57,080 bases of DNA from Nitrosomonas supralitoralis (lineage in GTDB: Bacteria; Pseudomonadota; Gammaproteobacteria; Burkholderiales; Nitrosomonadaceae), in the NCBI RefSeq assembly GCF_003011925.2, contig NZ_PXXU01000021.1, positions 1 through 57,080 of the forward strand, in the 5' to 3' direction. Both the position numbers and the translations under genes were made by a program. Positions 37,666-47,475 of the stretch are shown here, piece by piece (within the stretch, counting starts at the first letter, position 1; each line of letters opens with the position of its first letter). The notes under the pieces are model-generated. The model had not been told where the DNA came from. It ran no database searches and saw only the letters and a list, made by a program, of their open reading frames with translations.

Positions 37666-40254
37666 TTATTCCTGGTATTTGGTAAAGCTGATAATGCCAT
37701 CGTTATAGTCAACATGAATCGTATCTTTTGCAACAAATTTACCTTCCAGAATTTCTTTGGCGAGAGGGTTCTCAATTTGTGCTTGAATAGCTCGCTTTAA
37801 AGGACGTGCGCCAAATACCGGATCGAACCCCGCTTGCGAAAGAGCGATAAGCGCTGATTCACTGATTTCAAGTTTCATTTCCAGTTTGGCCAATCTAGCT
37901 TCAAGATAATGCAACTGTATCCGAGCAATCGATTGAATGTGTTCCTCATCCAAAGCATGAAACACCACCACTTCATCAATGCGATTAATAAATTCAGGCC
38001 GGAAATGGATTTTTACTTCATTCATGACGGCCTGTTTGATTGTCTGGTACTCACTTCCTGACATTTCCTGAATCATCTGGGATCCCAAATTGGATGTCAT
38101 AACAATTACTGTGTTTTTGAAATCGACAGTGCGTCCCTGACCATCTGTCATGCGCCCATCGTCCAGAACTTGCAGCAGCACATTAAATACATCCGGGTGT
38201 GCTTTTTCCACTTCATCCAGCAAAATAACCGCATAAGGCTTTCTGCGTACGAGTTCGGTTAAGTAGCCACCTTCTTCATAGCCGATATAACCGGGTGGAG
38301 CACCAATCAGTCGTGCGACCGAATGTTTTTCCATAAATTCGGACATATCGACGCGGATTAAATGTTCTTCGGAATCAAAAAGAAAACCAGCCAGTGCTTT
38401 GCATAGTTCTGTTTTTCCTACACCGGTTGGCCCTAGGAACAAGAACGATCCATAAGGACGATTGGGGTCGGCCAGTCCGGCTCGAGAACGCCGGATCGCA
38501 TCTGAAACAAGCCGTACGGCTTCATCCTGACCAACTACACGGTCATGTAGTTTTTGTTCCATCAAGAGCAATTTTTCTCGTTCACCTTGCATCATTTTTG
38601 ATACAGGAATGCCGGTTGCGCGTGATACCACTTCTGCAATTTCTTCAGAGCCCACCTGAGTACGTAGCAACTTAGGGGTGGACGCGGAACTTGATTCATT
38701 TCCTGCTGCTTGTTGTAATTGTGCTTCTAATTGTGGAAGGCGGCCATATTGCAATTCTGAAACTTTCTGCCAATCTCCTTTACGGGTAGCGGCTTCCATT
38801 TCCAGTTTAAGTTTTTCCATTGTTTCCTTGATATGCTGCGAACCTTGTACTTGGGATTTCTCAGTTTTCCAGATTTCAGCTAAATCAGTATACTCGCGCT
38901 CCTTTTGTTTGATTTCCTCTTCTAACAAATGAAGACGCTTTTGTGAAGCTTCATCTTTTTCTCTTTTAATCGCTTCACGTTCAATTTTAAGTTGTATCAA
39001 ACGTCGATCAAGTTTATCCAATACCTCAGGTTTGGAATCAATTTCCATACGAATTCTTGCCGCAGCTTCATCAATCAGATCAATGGCTTTGTCAGGTAGG
39101 AAACGGTCTGTAATATAGCGATTGGATAATTCAGCTGCAGCAACAATAGCGGGGTCAGTAATATCTACACCGTGGTGAACTTCGTATTTTTCCTGTAAGC
39201 CGCGCAATATGGCTATAGTGGCCTCGACAGTGGGTTCCTCTACCAAAACTTTCTGAAAACGTCGTTCTAGCGCGGCATCTTTTTCAATGAACTTGCGGTA
39301 TTCATCAAGCGTTGTTGCTCCAACGCAATGTAATTCTCCACGCGCCAAAGCCGGCTTCAACATGTTGCCTGCATCCATTGCACCCTCTGCTTTGCCAGCG
39401 CCCACCATGGTATGCATCTCATCGATGAATACGATAGTTTTTCCTTCGTCTTGTGCGAGTTCTTTCAGTACTGATTTGAGACGCTCTTCAAATTCACCAC
39501 GATATTTTGCACCTGCCAGTAATGCAGCCATATCAAGAACGAGAACACGCTTGTCTTTCAGACTTTCAGGCACTTCTCCATTGACGATGCGTTGAGCCAA
39601 GCCTTCAACAATCGCCGTTTTACCCACTCCTGGCTCGCCAATCAGCACGGGATTATTTTTGGTGCGACGCTGCAAGACCTGGATTGCTCGGCGAATCTCA
39701 TCATCTCGCCCTATGACTGGATCCAGCTTGCCCTGACGTGCACGTTCGGTAAGATCCAAGGTATATTTTTTCAATGCTTCACGACTACCTTCGGCTTCAG
39801 AGCTACTGATCTGTTCGCCACCTCGTACTGCATTAATCGCTTTTTCCAAGGCTGCAGTGTTGGCGCCATACTGTTTTAACAATGCGCCCATTTCACCTTT
39901 ATCCTGCAAAACTGCCAAAAGAAACATCTCAGAGGCAATAAACTGATCATTACGTTTTTGCGCTTCTTTATCAGCTAGATTAAGCAAATTATTTAAGTTA
40001 CGGGAAATAGTGATCTCACCACTCGAGTTTTCAACTTTCGGTAAGCGGTGAATACTTTGCTTGATACTTTCCAGAAACGGGATAGTGTTGACACCGGAGC
40101 GTTGCAATAGTGAGAGTGTACTGCCATCTTCTTGTTGCATTAATGCCAGCAACAGATGCTGTGGCTCTATGGTTGGGTTATCCTGGCCGACGGCGACACT
40201 TTGTGCATCAGCAAGAGCTTGTTGGAATTTAGTGGTCAGTTTGTCAAAGCGCAT
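37666..40254 (-). CDS. clpB: ATP-dependent disaggregase ClpB
   Basis: Hsp100 chaperone that pulls apart protein aggregates with DnaK. 862 residues: N domain (1-145), AAA-1 with [15 protein letters not shown] and [13 protein letters not shown], a middle coiled-coil domain (about 410-530), AAA-2 with [15 protein letters not shown] and [11 protein letters not shown], and the C-terminal small domain. GGGAG lies just upstream of ATG 40254. A good sigma-32 promoter lies 32-59 bp upstream. Confidence 0.97.
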   Translation of the reverse strand: MRFDKLTTKFQQALADAQSVAVGQDNPTIEPQHLLLALMQQEDGSTLSLLQRSGVNTIPFLESIKQSIHRLPKVENSSGEITISRNLNNLLNLADKEAQKRNDQFIASEMFLLAVLQDKGEMGALLKQYGANTAALEKAINAVRGGEQISSSEAEGSREALKKYTLDLTERARQGKLDPVIGRDDEIRRAIQVLQRRTKNNPVLIGEPGVGKTAIVEGLAQRIVNGEVPESLKDKRVLVLDMAALLAGAKYRGEFEERLKSVLKELAQDEGKTIVFIDEMHTMVGAGKAEGAMDAGNMLKPALARGELHCVGATTLDEYRKFIEKDAALERRFQKVLVEEPTVEATIAILRGLQEKYEVHHGVDITDPAIVAAAELSNRYITDRFLPDKAIDLIDEAAARIRMEIDSKPEVLDKLDRRLIQLKIEREAIKREKDEASQKRLHLLEEEIKQKEREYTDLAEIWKTEKSQVQGSQHIKETMEKLKLEMEAATRKGDWQKVSELQYGRLPQLEAQLQQAAGNESSSASTPKLLRTQVGSEEIAEVVSRATGIPVSKMMQGEREKLLLMEQKLHDRVVGQDEAVRLVSDAIRRSRAGLADPNRPYGSFLFLGPTGVGKTELCKALAGFLFDSEEHLIRVDMSEFMEKHSVARLIGAPPGYIGYEEGGYLTELVRRKPYAVILLDEVEKAHPDVFNVLLQVLDDGRMTDGQGRTVDFKNTVIVMTSNLGSQMIQEMSGSEYQTIKQAVMNEVKIHFRPEFINRIDEVVVFHALDEEHIQSIARIQLHYLEARLAKLEMKLEISESALIALSQAGFDPVFGARPLKRAIQAQIENPLAKEILEGKFVAKDTIHVDYNDGIISFTKYQE

Positions 40255-40285
40255 GAAATTCTCCCATCATAGATTATTGATGGCT

Positions 40286-40313
40286 ACGTGGGGGAGAGGT
40301 GTGAAATTTCAAG
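40286..40313 (-). promoter_or_regulatory. Sigma-32 heat-shock promoter of clpB
   Basis: On the minus strand, CTTGAAA (40313-40307), a 13-bp spacer, then CCCCACGT (40293-40286). This matches the heat-shock sigma-32 consensus (CTTGAAA ... CCCCATnT) in all seven -35 positions and the CCCCA core of the -10. Transcription would begin near 40280, 25 nt before the clpB start. Confidence 0.8.
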
Positions 40314-40668
40314 AGCTGATTACCATGCTGAACGCGATAGCGTGAACTTTGTTCGAATGAGTTTCTGTGTTTATCTGCATACGTTCAATTTCAGAGCTAG
40401 TAATTGATTTGTGGAAATAATAGTCTTGATAGTGGTCGCACCTTTGTGCGATCAGAAAATCTAGTTGTTCTTCTAAATAACTCTGCACAACTGCATAAAT
40501 TTGCCGTGATAATGGGATTGCCTGTCCAAATGACATTTGTTATGCGTGTCATTTTGGCAAAAAGTGAAGTTTTTCCTCTTTCTAAAGAGAGTTTTCCCCC
40601 CTTATGCAGCATTTGGACGGAGTACTCTCCCTTGTGACTTGTCCACAAAAATTTTGTTGGCAGCTTTT
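40314..40668. other. Gap without a convincing gene
   Basis: Between the clpB promoter and the transposase remnant, two overlapping minus-strand frames (40309-40536 and 40397-40648) are open, but they conflict with each other and show no known family. I treat the region as decayed or intergenic DNA, possibly the far side of the IS insertion. Confidence 0.4.
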
Positions 40669-40982
40669 TTAGATTCGTGCCGCTGACTCAATCAGCGTGG
40701 CATCAATTACCGCTCCCGTAATGCCCTTGATCATCAATCCGTGTGATTGAAGCTGTTCATTGATAAAGGCCAGCAGATCATCTAACCGATCGCCGGTCAC
40801 CAAGGGTTGCGAAACCGACACAGGGTGGTTTCGTCCGGTATCGCATCCGACAAGGACAAACCACAAAATCGTAGTAAGTCAATCCGAACATACAGTGCTT
40901 GCTCCAACTGTCTTTTACTTGTCACTGTTTTAGTCGGTTGTCGCGCCAACGGGGGGTGCAGTAGTCTTTGTATTATCGGCAA
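40669..40982 (-). pseudogene. IS5-type transposase remnant
   Basis: One frame reads LEQALYVRIDLLRFCGLSLS and PDETTLCRFRN. After a single-base shift near 40800, a second frame continues LVTGDRLDDLLAFINEQL and VIDATLIESAAR. Together they form the N-terminal part of an IS5-group DDE transposase, including the first catalytic Asp (VIDATLI). The first 20 or so codons do not look like transposase, and the C-terminal two thirds with the remaining catalytic residues are missing. The element is dead. No terminal repeats were found. Confidence 0.75.
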
Positions 40983-41139
40983 TAGGGTACCTTGCTGATA
41001 TCTATATCTAAGAGGTTTTTATCACTTAATTCTCAGAATAGTGAATTGAATAATAAGAATATTGTCGATTATTGCCGATCACTTATTGAGCTAAAAAAGT
41101 TAGAATTGATAGATTGCTGTGGAGCAATATTCTAATGGA

Positions 41140-42633
41140 TTAATCCTGATTTTGTGTCTTTAGTAACTCAGGATAGGGGTACAGAATGTTTAGAGCAATG
41201 CTTTTGCCTGCAGTTTCAACGATGCGTGCATGCTCGCGTTTGAACTGACGTGCGTGATGTAAACCACATGAATGGGCGATCATATTGATTTCCTTATTGA
41301 CGTTCCTGGCATAATTCGCCACACGCAGATATTTTTCTTCCACTACCAATCCATTCTGCAAACGTTCATCATGTGTTGTGATGCCGGTAGGGCAAGTATT
41401 GAGATGGCAGCGCATTGCTTGGATGCAACCCAGCGAAAACATAAAGCCACGTGCAGTATTGACAAAATCTGCACCAGCACAGAGTGCCCATGCACCCTCT
41501 GCAGAGGTTACAAGTTTTCCGGCAGCTACGACATAAATACGATTCTTCAGACCGGATTGCAGCAAGGCATCTATTACGCGCGGTAATGCTTCCGAAATTG
41601 GTAGGCTCACGTGATCCATCAGTGTTTGTGGGGCTGCGCCGCTTCCTCCCTCGCCACCGTCAATAGTGAGAAAATCCGGGGCGTATTCCAAACCGCGCCG
41701 GTTAATACTGTCGCATAATTCATTGATGAAATTCCATCCGCCGATTGCGGTTTTAATGCCCACTGGTCGTCCAGTCAGTTCGCGGATAAAATGGATCTTA
41801 TCAAGCAGCTCGTCAATGTTGTTGATATCTTTGTGGCGGTTCGGACTGATCGAATTCTGATATTCGGGAATGCCACGGATTGCAGCAATCTCACTATGCA
41901 CTTTATTGGCGGGCAGTAATCCTCCTTTGCCGGGCTTGGCGCCTTGTGATAGCTTAATTTCAAATGCTTTCACGACATTGCTTAATTCTTTTGCACGTAG
42001 CGGTGAAAAATTACCATGCCCGTCTCTTATGCCATATTTGGCGGTGCCGATTTGCATGATCAAATCACACCCACCTTCGAGGTGATATGGAGATAGCCCG
42101 CCTTCACCGGTATTTAACCAGCAACCTGCCTGTGCGGCACCTAGTGATAAAGCGCGTACTGCTGGTTTGGAAATGGCACCGTAGCTCATTCCACTAATAT
42201 TGATGATCGATTTAGCTTCGAACGGATGCTCGCAATAACCTTTTCCAATATGCAGTGAGGGCGTTGGTAGTTGATCTTCTTCTTGAATTGGGAAAGCGGC
42301 ATTGACAAAAATAACCGAGCCCGGTTGACGCAAGTCATTGGTGGAGCCGAAACCGACCAGGCTGCCTTTATTCTTGGCATTTTTGTAAATCCAACCACGT
42401 GTGGCACGATTAAACGGCAGCTCATCGCGATCATTAGCGAAGAAATATTGCCGGAAGTATTTACCCTGTCGTTCGAAAATGTATCGCAATCGACCAATAA
42501 CCGGATAATTGCGCAGTACAGAATGTTTTTTCTGCGTGACATCTTCGATAAACCAAAATATGACCATGCCAACAGCTGCAACACCCAGCATTGTGGCAAT
42601 ACTATAAATGATCAAATCAATCGCACCGGACAT
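41140..42633 (-). CDS. FMN-binding glutamate synthase-family protein (membrane-anchored)
   Basis: 497 residues. One N-terminal transmembrane helix (about 5-27) is followed by a GltB-like FMN domain: GEGGLSPYHLEGGCDLIMQIGT, AKPGKGGLLPANKV, the FMN-phosphate loop TIDGGEGGSGAAP, and CPTGITTHD. It has no glutamine amidotransferase domain, so it is not a full GltB. Members often stand alone (YerD-like) and their reaction is not settled. Confidence 0.85.
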   Translation of the reverse strand: MSGAIDLIIYSIATMLGVAAVGMVIFWFIEDVTQKKHSVLRNYPVIGRLRYIFERQGKYFRQYFFANDRDELPFNRATRGWIYKNAKNKGSLVGFGSTNDLRQPGSVIFVNAAFPIQEEDQLPTPSLHIGKGYCEHPFEAKSIINISGMSYGAISKPAVRALSLGAAQAGCWLNTGEGGLSPYHLEGGCDLIMQIGTAKYGIRDGHGNFSPLRAKELSNVVKAFEIKLSQGAKPGKGGLLPANKVHSEIAAIRGIPEYQNSISPNRHKDINNIDELLDKIHFIRELTGRPVGIKTAIGGWNFINELCDSINRRGLEYAPDFLTIDGGEGGSGAAPQTLMDHVSLPISEALPRVIDALLQSGLKNRIYVVAAGKLVTSAEGAWALCAGADFVNTARGFMFSLGCIQAMRCHLNTCPTGITTHDERLQNGLVVEEKYLRVANYARNVNKEINMIAHSCGLHHARQFKREHARIVETAGKSIALNILYPYPELLKTQNQD

Positions 42634-42765
42634 ACTGTTTCCTTATATCGCTGGGTAACCTATATACTATCTGTTCAATCGTCGTAAGTGAACAGCCACG
42701 ACACCGTAAAATGACAATGTCGGCCTCTTTTTTCTATGTTAAATAAAGCTTAAGGTAAAAAAGAA

Positions 42766-43620
42766 TTGAGAAATCTACACGATGAAATTCGCGACAATGT
42801 CGCGCGCGCCCTGCTTGAAGATATTGGTGCCGGTGATTTGACCGCATCATTGATTCCCGAGGGAAAAGAATTGAGCGCAGTGGTAACCAGTAAGGAAGAT
42901 GCGGTTTTGTGTGGAGTTCAATGGTTTGAAGCTTGTTTTCTGACACTGGCGCCGGAAACAATTATCACATGGTTTGCCAATGATGGGGAGTTTGTTCACG
43001 CAGAGCAAAAGCTCTGTGAGATTCAAGGAAGCTGCCGTGATTTGCTAACCGCAGAGCGTTCTGCGCTGAATTTTTTGCAAATGTTATCCGCCGTAGCGAC
43101 GCAAACAAAGCATTTTGTCGACGCAATTGTGAGCACTAGAGCTATTATTGTGGATACACGTAAAACACTTCCTGGATTGCGATTGGCACAGAAATATGCT
43201 GTGACATGCGGCGGTGGGATCAATCATCGCATGGGCCTGTATGACGGGATTCTGATCAAGGAAAATCATATCATTGCGGCTGGCGGCATTCAGGCCGCAT
43301 TAAACAAAGTTCGGGCAACCGCACCTCCCGGTACGATTATCCAAATTGAAGTAGAATCGTTGCAGGAATTGCAGGAAGCCATTACGGCAGGAGCTACTAT
43401 GGTGCTGTTGGATAATTTTGCGCTGAATCAGTTGTCGAAGGCAGTCATTCTAACTCATCAGCAACCGGGAGAGCGGGTAATACTGGAGGCTTCTGGCAAC
43501 ATAACGCTGGATAACGTGCGTCAGGTGGCCGAAACCGGAATTGACAGAATCTCGATTGGTGGTTTAACCAAAAATATTCAAGCGATTGACTTGTCGATGC
43601 GATTTAAAGAATCGAGGTAA
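42766..43620 (+). CDS. nadC: Nicotinate-nucleotide pyrophosphorylase (carboxylating)
   Basis: Converts quinolinate and PRPP to nicotinate mononucleotide, the step after NadA. The 284 residues contain EDIGAGDLTASLI, AERSALNFLQMLSAVAT, DTRKTLPGLRLAQKYAV, GGGINHRMGLYDGILIKENH and ISIGGLTK. The start is TTG 42766, with AAGG about 11 nt upstream; no in-frame ATG lies near. nadA is 27 kb away, so the pathway genes are split. Confidence 0.95.
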   Translation: MRNLHDEIRDNVARALLEDIGAGDLTASLIPEGKELSAVVTSKEDAVLCGVQWFEACFLTLAPETIITWFANDGEFVHAEQKLCEIQGSCRDLLTAERSALNFLQMLSAVATQTKHFVDAIVSTRAIIVDTRKTLPGLRLAQKYAVTCGGGINHRMGLYDGILIKENHIIAAGGIQAALNKVRATAPPGTIIQIEVESLQELQEAITAGATMVLLDNFALNQLSKAVILTHQQPGERVILEASGNITLDNVRQVAETGIDRISIGGLTKNIQAIDLSMRFKESR

Positions 43621-43693
43621 AATAATAATAAATTAGGCGATCTTTGGCCATTGAGGCATTTAATTGCATATTGAAGATCTTGTTTCAAGAATT

Positions 43694-45082
43694 TTAAGAT
43701 GTGGGTTCAAACCATGTGAGATTTTGGTGCAGTTTGACAACTTCTCCTACAATGATTAGTGTAGGAGGCGTCAGATTAACCGCTGCGGTCAAATTAGGTA
43801 ATGTTTGCAGGGTTCCGGTCACGATTTTTTGTTTTTGCGTTGTGCCTTGCTGAATGATTGCCGCGGGTGTGGAGCTCGGCAAGCCGTGAACGATCAATTG
43901 CTGGCATAGCACGGGGAGACCCAGCAATCCCATATAGATCACGATGGTCTGGTTAGGTCGCGCGAGGTGCGCCCAGTCCAGATCAATCATTTTATTTTTG
44001 AGATGACCGGTGACAAAAATGCACGATTGTGCGTAATCACGATGTGTCAGCGGGATACCGGCATATGCTGCAACTCCCGAAGCAGCAGTAATGCCTGGCA
44101 CAACTTGAAAGGGAATATGATGTGAAGCCAAAGTCTCAATTTCTTCACCGCCGCGGCCAAATATAAAAGGATCGCCTCCTTTAAGTCGCAATACCCGTTT
44201 ACCTTCCTGGGCCAGGCGCACCAACAGTTGATTAATCGATTCCTGTTCCAGCGTGTGTTTATTACGTTCTTTTCCAGCATAAATGCGCGTGGCATCACGA
44301 CGTACCATGTCAAGAATTGCAGCTGAAACCAGGCGATCATAAACGACTACATCGGCTTGCTGCATCAGGCGCATGGCACGGAAAGTGAGTAAATCTGGAT
44401 TTCCCGGTCCTGCGCCAACCAGATAGACTTCACCTTGCGGCGACTCGTCTTTTTCATGTTGCAGGGATTGCAGCAAATAATCCTGAGCAGTTTTATCTTT
44501 TCCGGCCAGTACCATTTCAGTAAATGGGCCCTGCAAGACTTTTTCCCAGAAAAGACGTCGTTTTTCAGGGTGAATGAAATGTTGTTTGACCTGCTGACGA
44601 AATTTACCTGCAATGCTTGCGACGCGTGCGTATGCAACCGGTATCAGGGCTTCCAGTTGAGCGCGCAGTATTCTTGCGAGAACAGGGGATTGCCCGCCGC
44701 TCGATACAGCAATTAAGAGCGGTGAGCGATCGATAATGGATGGCATTATAAAAGTGCATAGTTTGGGATCATCCACGACATTAACGGGAATTTGTCGTTG
44801 TTGAGCTGCTTCTGAAACTTGCTGATTTATAGTACGATCATTGGTTGCGGCGATAACTAGCATAATATTATGCAGATGCTCTAGCTGGAAACATTCGGCA
44901 CAATAGTTGATCTTGCCGCGAGCAACGTACGCATTGAATGCGCTATCCAGTTCCGGTGCAACTACCGATACTTGCGCACCGGCTTGGAGCAGCAGCATAG
45001 CCTTGCGCGCAGCTACTTCGCCGCCGCCTACGACCAAGCAGACTTTATTTCTGATATTTAAAAAAATTGGCAGGAAATCCAT
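43694..45082 (-). CDS. cysG: Siroheme synthase CysG (trifunctional)
   Basis: 462 residues with two modules. The N-terminal dehydrogenase/ferrochelatase has VCLVVGGGEVAARKAMLLL. The C-terminal uroporphyrinogen-III methyltransferase has VYLVGAGPGNPDLLTFRAM, VVYDRLVS, RLKGGDPFIFGRGGEE and PGITAASGVAAYAGIPLTHR. Makes siroheme for sulfite or nitrite reductase. No cys or nir partner gene is adjacent. Confidence 0.95.
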   Translation of the reverse strand: MDFLPIFLNIRNKVCLVVGGGEVAARKAMLLLQAGAQVSVVAPELDSAFNAYVARGKINYCAECFQLEHLHNIMLVIAATNDRTINQQVSEAAQQRQIPVNVVDDPKLCTFIMPSIIDRSPLLIAVSSGGQSPVLARILRAQLEALIPVAYARVASIAGKFRQQVKQHFIHPEKRRLFWEKVLQGPFTEMVLAGKDKTAQDYLLQSLQHEKDESPQGEVYLVGAGPGNPDLLTFRAMRLMQQADVVVYDRLVSAAILDMVRRDATRIYAGKERNKHTLEQESINQLLVRLAQEGKRVLRLKGGDPFIFGRGGEEIETLASHHIPFQVVPGITAASGVAAYAGIPLTHRDYAQSCIFVTGHLKNKMIDLDWAHLARPNQTIVIYMGLLGLPVLCQQLIVHGLPSSTPAAIIQQGTTQKQKIVTGTLQTLPNLTAAVNLTPPTLIIVGEVVKLHQNLTWFEPTS

Positions 45083-45238
45083 TGCTTTCGCGACCCTAAT
45101 CTATCTGTAAAGATAAAGGAAATGCTGATCAATTCTAAGCCAAAACAGAACCATCTGAGTTAACCAGCACTTGCTTGTGTGTTGTTATTTATAACAAGTA
45201 TTTCTAGGTATAATGGATTTTCTGTTTAGTTGCGAGGT

Positions 45239-46237
45239 TTATAAACTGGATTCCAGTTTGAGCACATCTTCCAGTTTTATGTTGGTTCCGGTTCCTTTGA
45301 ACACAGTTCCGATTTTTTTCTTGCTCAGGTGCTCGAGATTGAGATCATATACTTTTTTTGAGAGTGGGAAATATTTGACCTCTGTTACCAGTTCTGTTGC
45401 ATTCTGCATATAAAAATTAATAAACTCATTTATTTCTGGTTTATCTGCTGACTTAGCATTAATGTAAATAAATATCGGACGCGATAATGGCCTATAACTA
45501 TTATTTTCTACGGTTGTAGCGGAAGGAAGCACTCCCCCATTACCATTATCAATCGCTACTGCATTGATTTTTTTACTATTTTCTATGTAATAGGCAAAGC
45601 CGAAGAACCCTAATGCATAGAGATCACTTGCAACCCCTTGCACCAGAACGTTGTCATCCTCTGATGCGGTAAAATCACCGCGGCTTGATTTGGCTTTACC
45701 AATAATAGCCTCAGTAAAGTATTCAAAGGTACCGGAATCGGCGCCCGGGCCATACAGTTTGATTCGTTTGTCTGGCCATGCTGAGTTTATTTGATTCCAG
45801 TGCGTGATTTTGCCTTGTGCTGCAGGTTCCCAGATTTTCTGCAATTCTTCAACAGTGATGGTATTGCTCCACGTATTCTTGGGATTAACAACCACAGTTA
45901 AGGCATCAAAAGCTATGGGCATTTCAATAAACTGCACTCCTTCTTTTTTACAGGCCTCGATTTCCAGGTCGGTAATGGGACGGGATGCATTCACGATATC
46001 GATTTCATTACGGCAGAATTTCTTGAATCCGCCACCTGTTCCAGAGATGCCGACAGTGACCCGAATTGCGCCACGTTTGGCTATTTGGAAATCTTCTGCA
46101 ACGGCTTCAGTGATAGGGAAAACAGTACTTGAGCCATCAATTTTCACGATTGGCGTGGCACTCGCCATGCTTGTATAGACGAATGCACTTAGCGAGGCTA
46201 CTGCAATGATCGCCCTGTAATCCAACGAATTCAACAT
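45239..46237 (-). CDS. pstS: Phosphate-binding protein of PstS/SphX type
   Basis: Periplasmic receptor for phosphate. I chose ATG 46237 (MLNSLDYRAII, GGAG 11 nt upstream), giving 332 residues with a signal peptide to about residue 27 (ending SMASA). The phosphate-binding loops are visible: IDGSSTVFPITEAVAEDF, VGISGTGGGFKKFC, NASRPI and GPGADSGTFEYF. pstC, pstA and pstB are not adjacent, so it stands alone. The promoter has a Pho box (46316-46333). Confidence 0.92.
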   Translation of the reverse strand: MLNSLDYRAIIAVASLSAFVYTSMASATPIVKIDGSSTVFPITEAVAEDFQIAKRGAIRVTVGISGTGGGFKKFCRNEIDIVNASRPITDLEIEACKKEGVQFIEMPIAFDALTVVVNPKNTWSNTITVEELQKIWEPAAQGKITHWNQINSAWPDKRIKLYGPGADSGTFEYFTEAIIGKAKSSRGDFTASEDDNVLVQGVASDLYALGFFGFAYYIENSKKINAVAIDNGNGGVLPSATTVENNSYRPLSRPIFIYINAKSADKPEINEFINFYMQNATELVTEVKYFPLSKKVYDLNLEHLSKKKIGTVFKGTGTNIKLEDVLKLESSL

Positions 46238-46299
46238 GTTTATACGTGCTCCAAAAAAATAAAATAAGAGGAATGAGCTTCTTGTCATAATCACACGAT

Positions 46300-46333
46300 A
46301 TCTTATTGCAGAATTATTACAGGATTATGACAA
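46300..46333 (-). promoter_or_regulatory. Pho box and -10 element of pstS
   Basis: On the minus strand, TTGTCAT-AATC-CTGTAAT (46333-46316) matches the PhoB box (CTGTCAT, 4-bp spacer, CTGTCAT) in 12 of 14 half-site positions. A 10-bp gap then leads to TAAGAT (46305-46300) as the -10 element, exactly the spacing of PhoB-activated promoters. Transcription would start near 46293, about 56 nt before the pstS start. Confidence 0.75.
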
Positions 46334-46441
46334 TTTTTATGTTTTGTTACCAAGTTTGATTTTTCCTGACTTTGGAATATGGAATACAGATCGTGCATAG
46401 CTTCCAGATACTATAGGGAGGGTTCGCGAGAAAATAGTCGT

Positions 46442-47266
46442 TCATTCTGCGCTGGCAATTTGAACAACCTCAACGATACGTTCGATCCAGTATTTAGCTT
46501 TTTGTTTGGGTTTGCTCTCATCCATTATACGGATAAGAGGCTCCGTTCGGAAGCTCGGATTAATATACGTCCGTTACCGTCCAAGTCAGCCTTGGTTTCC
46601 TTTCGCACAGCAATGATCGATTTATTGGTGTTGAAATTAAATAGCTTGGGTATTCTTACATTCATCAGGCGCTGCGGATATTAAGGGACACCACGCATAG
46701 ATTCTGCCAAAGTTTTTTGGCTATCGCGAAGTGCATATAAAACTTGCAAAGCAGATATTATTCCGTCACCCGTTGTATGTTTATCCATGCAAATAATATG
46801 TCCGGTATTTTCACCACCAAGCTGCCACCCTTTCTTTTGTAGCAATTTTAGTACATAACGGTCACCGATATTGGCTCGGAGAAAAGGAATGCGCAATTTC
46901 TTAAATTGCTCTTCCATGGCTAGACTTGTCATGAGGGTGCCTACGACACCTACAGTGAGTGTTTTTTTCTGCAGCCGCAATGCGCGAATCAGATAAGCAA
47001 CAGCTGGGCCGGCATTGGGCCGGACAGGAGGACATCCACACCCGCTGCACACAATCCGGTTTCAAGTGCGGATCCAGCATTAAGCCAGATACCCGAGTGT
47101 CTTTACCAATCAAACCTGTCGGGCGTTTCCCTTCCATAAAATGCCAGTCGGCTGCAGCCAGAGCTTTTCCGGCGGAGTAACCCAAGTGCTTAATGAAATC
47201 AGGCGTGATAGGAAATTTACCGACTTCGCCCTGTATGCCATCTGTTCCAAAATATTCTTTAGTCAA
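46442..47266 (-). pseudogene. glmM: Degraded phosphoglucosamine mutase (glmM) pseudogene
   Basis: The N-terminus reads [18 protein letters not shown] and GKDTRVSG as in GlmM. The frame then shifts near 47075 and again near 47010 (one base missing each), reaching [12 protein letters not shown]. There, near 46965, about 200 residues are missing, including the catalytic SASHNP loop. The text resumes at [17 protein letters not shown] and runs through GGENTGHI and DKHTTGDGI. A TTA-to-TAA-type stop at 46681-46683 and a further base loss near 46548 precede the C-terminal tail, which ends at TGA 46442-46444. GlmM makes glucosamine-1-phosphate for the wall and LPS, so an intact copy must lie elsewhere. 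Confidence 0.9.
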
Positions 47267-47283
47267 TTTGTGAAGTTATTATT

Positions 47284-47427
47284 AGCTATGTAACAAATAA
47301 CTGTTGAAATTTGCAAATCTCTACAATATGAATGGTTTGTAGCGCTTATGAATTCATTCAACTACATGATTAATAGGTGTTTATTAAATATTAATGGTCA
47401 AATTCAAAAACTAATTGTTACATAGCC
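47284..47427. mobile_element. 144-bp MITE-like element with 8-bp flanking repeats
   Basis: Terminal repeats GCTATGTAACAA (47285-47296) and TTGTTACATAGC (47415-47426) are exact reverse complements over 12 bp. One base outside each end lies the direct repeat TTATTATT (47276-47283 and 47428-47435), as expected for a target-site duplication. The AT-rich interior has no gene. The left flank is 10 bp from the glmM pseudogene start, between it and folP. Confidence 0.7.
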
Positions 47428-47475
47428 TTATTATTTGTTGATAATCAAAACACCATATATTGATCATGTAATATA

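Noticed and set aside
40309..40536. 75-codon minus-strand frame upstream of clpB
   Set aside because: It runs into the sigma-32 promoter and conflicts with an overlapping frame at 40397-40648. No family is recognised, so it is reported only as a gap.
46379..46684. 101-codon plus-strand frame near pstS
   Set aside because: It is antisense to the C-terminal part of the glmM pseudogene, which explains the sequence better.
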